Source: Pseudomonadota bacterium
Lineage (GTDB): Bacteria; Pseudomonadota; Alphaproteobacteria; Sphingomonadales; Sphingomonadaceae
NCBI GenBank assembly: GCA_023416515.1
Contig: JAEZHP010000023.1
Coordinates: 1 to 45,192, forward strand
Length of the DNA: 45,192 nt
Reading direction: 5' to 3'
Part shown: positions 43,207-45,192 of the stretch, in pieces
How positions within the stretch are numbered: position 1 is the stretch's first letter
Layout of the letters: the number at the start of each line of letters is the position of its first letter
Made by a program: the position numbers and the translations under genes
Notes under the pieces: generated by a model
Told to the model about the DNA's origin: nothing
The model's database searches: none
Seen by the model: the letters and a program-made list of their open reading frames with translations, nothing else

Positions 43207-44466
43207 CTATAGCGTCCAGCGATCGACTTTCGGATCGAGCGCGATCGAGCGCCACATGCCCTTGAGGTCCGCCAGCGTCCCATCCTCCGCTAGGAGTCCC
43301 TGCAGTTGCTCGGCCGTCATCGCGCGATAGGATTCGTGCGGCACCGCGCCGATCACCAGGTCGTAGGTCCTGCCGTCGAGGTCGGCGAGTTCGAGGCCAT
43401 ATTCGTGCCTGACCTCCGCGGGATCCGCCAGCGGGTCCGCAACTTCCACGGCATGCCCGAGCCAGGTGAGGCGGCGAATCACGTCCATGGTACGGCTGTT
43501 GCGCAAGTCAGGAACGTTTTCCTTGAACGTCACGCCGAGCACCAGCACGCTGCCTGCTTTCGATGCGCGCCGCTCGTGCAGCGTGTCCGCCACCCATCTT
43601 CCCATTCCGTCGTTGATCCCTCGTCCCGCCAGGATGACCTGCGGGTCGTGGCCGAACTGCTCGGCGAGATGGCTCACATAATAAGGATCGACGCCGATAC
43701 AGTGACCGCCAACCAAGCCGGGCTCGAAGGCAAGGAAATTCCACTTTGTCCGCGCCGCCGCGAGCACGTCCCAGACCGATAGGCCGACGTGGGAGAAGAT
43801 CTGCGCGACCTCGTTCATGAAGGCGATGTTGATGTCGCGCTGGGCGTTTTCGATCGCCTTGGCCGCCTCCGCCGCCTTGATGGACGCGGCCCGAAACGTC
43901 CCGCCTTCGGTCACTGCCCCGTAGATCGCTTCGAGCTGGTCCGCGACCTCGTCGTCCTCGCCCGCGACCACTTTCACGATTCTGTCGATCGTGTGCTCCC
44001 GGTCGCCGGGGTTGATGCGCTCGGGGCTGTAGCCGAGACGGAAGTCGCGCCCTCGCGTCAGGCCGGATTCACGCTCGATTTCGGGACCGCAGATGTCGTC
44101 CGTCACTCCCGGGTAGACGGTACTTTCGAAGACGACGGTAGGGCGTCGCTCGGCGTCGAGCAGGCGCGCGACGGTACGCGTCGCTCCGAGCAGAGCGGTG
44201 AGATCCGGCCGGTTCTGCCGATCGACCGGCGTCGGGACCGCCACGATGTAGACGTCGGCACCCGCGCAGTCCGCCGGCTCGGAGGTCACGGCCAGCGACG
44301 AGGCGGCAAGAGCCTCCTTCGTAAGTTCGCGCGTGCGGTCGTGAGCCGCCCTCAATTCCTCCACGCGGGTCGGATCGGCGTCGAGGCCGGTTACGTCGAA
44401 CTTGCGAGCGAGCGCCACGGCGAGGGGCAAGCCCACATAGCCGAGGCCAACGACGACCAATTTCAT
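43207..44466 (-). CDS. Nucleotide-sugar 6-dehydrogenase (UDP-GlcNAc dehydrogenase-like, TviB/WbpA group)
   Basis: This 419-residue protein begins KLVVVGLGYVGLPLAVALA (NAD site) and has VYIVAVPTPVD, STVYPGVTDDICGP, YSPERINPGDREHT, and LVGGHCIGVDPYYVSH with the catalytic Cys256. VLVLGVTFKENVPDLRNSR marks the C-terminal domain. The wording of these motifs is closest to enzymes that oxidise UDP-GlcNAc or UDP-GalNAc to the uronic acid (Vi-antigen TviB, WbpA), rather than UDP-glucose dehydrogenases. It would supply an acidic aminosugar to the glycan. It begins at ATG 44466 with a purine-rich GGGGGAG upstream. Confidence 0.88.
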   Translation of the reverse strand: MKLVVVGLGYVGLPLAVALARKFDVTGLDADPTRVEELRAAHDRTRELTKEALAASSLAVTSEPADCAGADVYIVAVPTPVDRQNRPDLTALLGATRTVARLLDAERRPTVVFESTVYPGVTDDICGPEIERESGLTRGRDFRLGYSPERINPGDREHTIDRIVKVVAGEDDEVADQLEAIYGAVTEGGTFRAASIKAAEAAKAIENAQRDINIAFMNEVAQIFSHVGLSVWDVLAAARTKWNFLAFEPGLVGGHCIGVDPYYVSHLAEQFGHDPQVILAGRGINDGMGRWVADTLHERRASKAGSVLVLGVTFKENVPDLRNSRTMDVIRRLTWLGHAVEVADPLADPAEVRHEYGLELADLDGRTYDLVIGAVPHESYRAMTAEQLQGLLAEDGTLADLKGMWRSIALDPKVDRWTL

Positions 44467-44516
44467 ATGCGCGATTCACTCCCCCGCCGACCTATTGATC
44501 CGAGTTGGATGGAAAT

Positions 44517-44544
44517 GCGTTAGCGTTCCTCAAGGTTGTAACGC
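44517..44544. repeat. 6-base inverted repeat in the divergent intergenic region
   Basis: GCGTTA (44517-44522) and TAACGC (44539-44544) form a perfect inverted repeat with a 16-base spacing between the dehydrogenase and the DUF488 gene. It has the geometry of a small operator but there is no other support. Confidence 0.25.
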
Positions 44545-44573
44545 CAGTGCCCAAGTCGATATGGCCCCAAGAA

Positions 44574-45032
44574 ATGGCGAGAGCGGGCTCGAACGGATCA
44601 GTGCGAATCTTCACAATCGGCTATGAAGCGACGACCGTCGGCGAGTTCCTGGCCGCGCTTCAAGGAGCCGGTGTCGAGCGAATCATCGACGTTCGCGCCG
44701 TCCCCAACTCGCGGCGGCCCGGTTTTTCGAAAACGCCTCTCAGGAACGCGCTTGCCGAAGTCGGCATCGACTATGTGCATCTAAGGGCGCTCGGCACGCC
44801 CGCAGACGGCCGCGCCGCCGCGCGGGCCGGCCGCCATGCCGATCTCGAGCGGATCTATGCGGGCCAGCTGGAGCTGCCGGAGGCGATTGCCGAGAGCGCC
44901 CAGATGCTCTCGCTGGCGCGCGAGAAGCCGAGCGCCCTGCTTTGCTACGAACGGGAGCCCGGCGGATGCCACCGCAGCCTTCTGCTCCGATCCGTCGCCG
45001 CCGGAGCGGAGGTGATCGACCTCTTCGCCTGA
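44574..45032 (+). CDS. DUF488 family protein
   Basis: This 152-residue protein has the DUF488 pattern: IFTIGYEATTVGEFLAAL, IIDVRAVPNSRRPGFSK, IDYVHLRALGTP and, near the end, ALLCYEREPGGCHRSLLL, which holds a conserved Cys-His pair. The biochemical role of the family is unsettled. The ATG at 44574 is preferred. A longer frame begins at 44505, and a GTG at codon 10 is possible. It is convergent with the partial gene at the right edge, six bases apart. Confidence 0.85.
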   Translation: MARAGSNGSVRIFTIGYEATTVGEFLAALQGAGVERIIDVRAVPNSRRPGFSKTPLRNALAEVGIDYVHLRALGTPADGRAAARAGRHADLERIYAGQLELPEAIAESAQMLSLAREKPSALLCYEREPGGCHRSLLLRSVAAGAEVIDLFA

Positions 45033-45037
45033 GGGAT

Positions 45038-45192
45038 TCAGGCCGGCGGCGCGGCTTCACCCACGAGCAGGTCTTCGATGTCGGGAATCGGCCGATCGGT
45101 CATTTCCTTGTCCACGGTCAGCACCATCCGCCGCTCGACTTCCTTGTGAAGCTCCTTGCGAAGCACGCCGAGCGCTTTCGGCGGGGCAATCA
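45038..45192 (-). CDS. Host-attachment family protein, C-terminal end (runs off the right edge)
   Basis: The last 51 residues of a minus-strand gene read IAPPKALGVLRKELHKEVER, then VDKEMTDRPIPDIEDLLVG, ending at TGA 45038. IAPP-x-x-LG-x-LRK and the (D/K)-x-T-x-x-P-x-x-x-I-E end are the usual close of the host attachment/AtsE-like family. The start and the rest of the protein are outside the window. Confidence 0.7.
   Translation of the reverse strand, partial: IAPPKALGVLRKELHKEVERRMVLTVDKEMTDRPIPDIEDLLVGEAAPPA

Overview
The window is GC-rich, densely packed DNA with many 4-base start/stop overlaps (ATGA, GTGA, TTGA). Its gene content (ETF-quinone oxidoreductase, TrmFO, a sphingomonad-like lytic transglycosylase behind a uracil-DNA glycosylase relative, a long Wzx/Wzy/Wzc polysaccharide locus) suggests an alphaproteobacterium, most likely of the Sphingomonadales. 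This is inferred from protein character only. I see no tRNA, rRNA, CRISPR array, insertion sequence or phage gene.

Left edge (1-3561): the N-terminal part of ETF:ubiquinone oxidoreductase on the minus strand, then a uracil-DNA-glycosylase-family protein overlapping a lytic transglycosylase on the plus strand.

Lasso-peptide region (3602-12708): a leftward operon runs from 9777 to 3602. It encodes a B2-type leader peptidase, an HPr-kinase-like peptide kinase, a 41-residue precursor (8171-8296), a PqqD-type leader-recognition protein, an asparagine-synthetase-like lasso cyclase, a PRMT-like methyltransferase, a doubtful 70-residue ORF and a second methyltransferase. A nucleotidyltransferase-fold protein and an ABC exporter diverge to the right. 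The precursor has its own ribosome-binding site, a hairpin plus T-run at its end, and a C-terminal Ser that fits the kinase. Its core does not fit the usual lasso template. I consider this the most novel part of the window.

Polysaccharide region (12740-41681): five family-4 glycosyltransferases, two NodB-like deacetylases, an NDP-sugar epimerase, flippase (Wzx), polymerase (Wzy), tyrosine autokinase (Wzc-like), an O-antigen-ligase-family protein, a membrane acyltransferase, four methyltransferases, a beta-helix protein and a priming phosphoglycosyl transferase. A PglF-like 4,6-dehydratase, PglE-like aminotransferase and PglD-like acetyltransferase together suggest a di-N-acetyl-bacillosamine-type sugar, and the priming enzyme is PglC-like. 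Two iron-dependent dioxygenase-like proteins and an aldo/keto-reductase-like protein are unusual additions. No Wza export porin or Wzb phosphatase is in view, so the locus is not self-sufficient here.

Right edge (41826-45192): trmFO lies directly behind a UDP-GlcNAc-dehydrogenase-like gene. Then come a DUF488 protein and the C-terminal end of a host-attachment-family protein.
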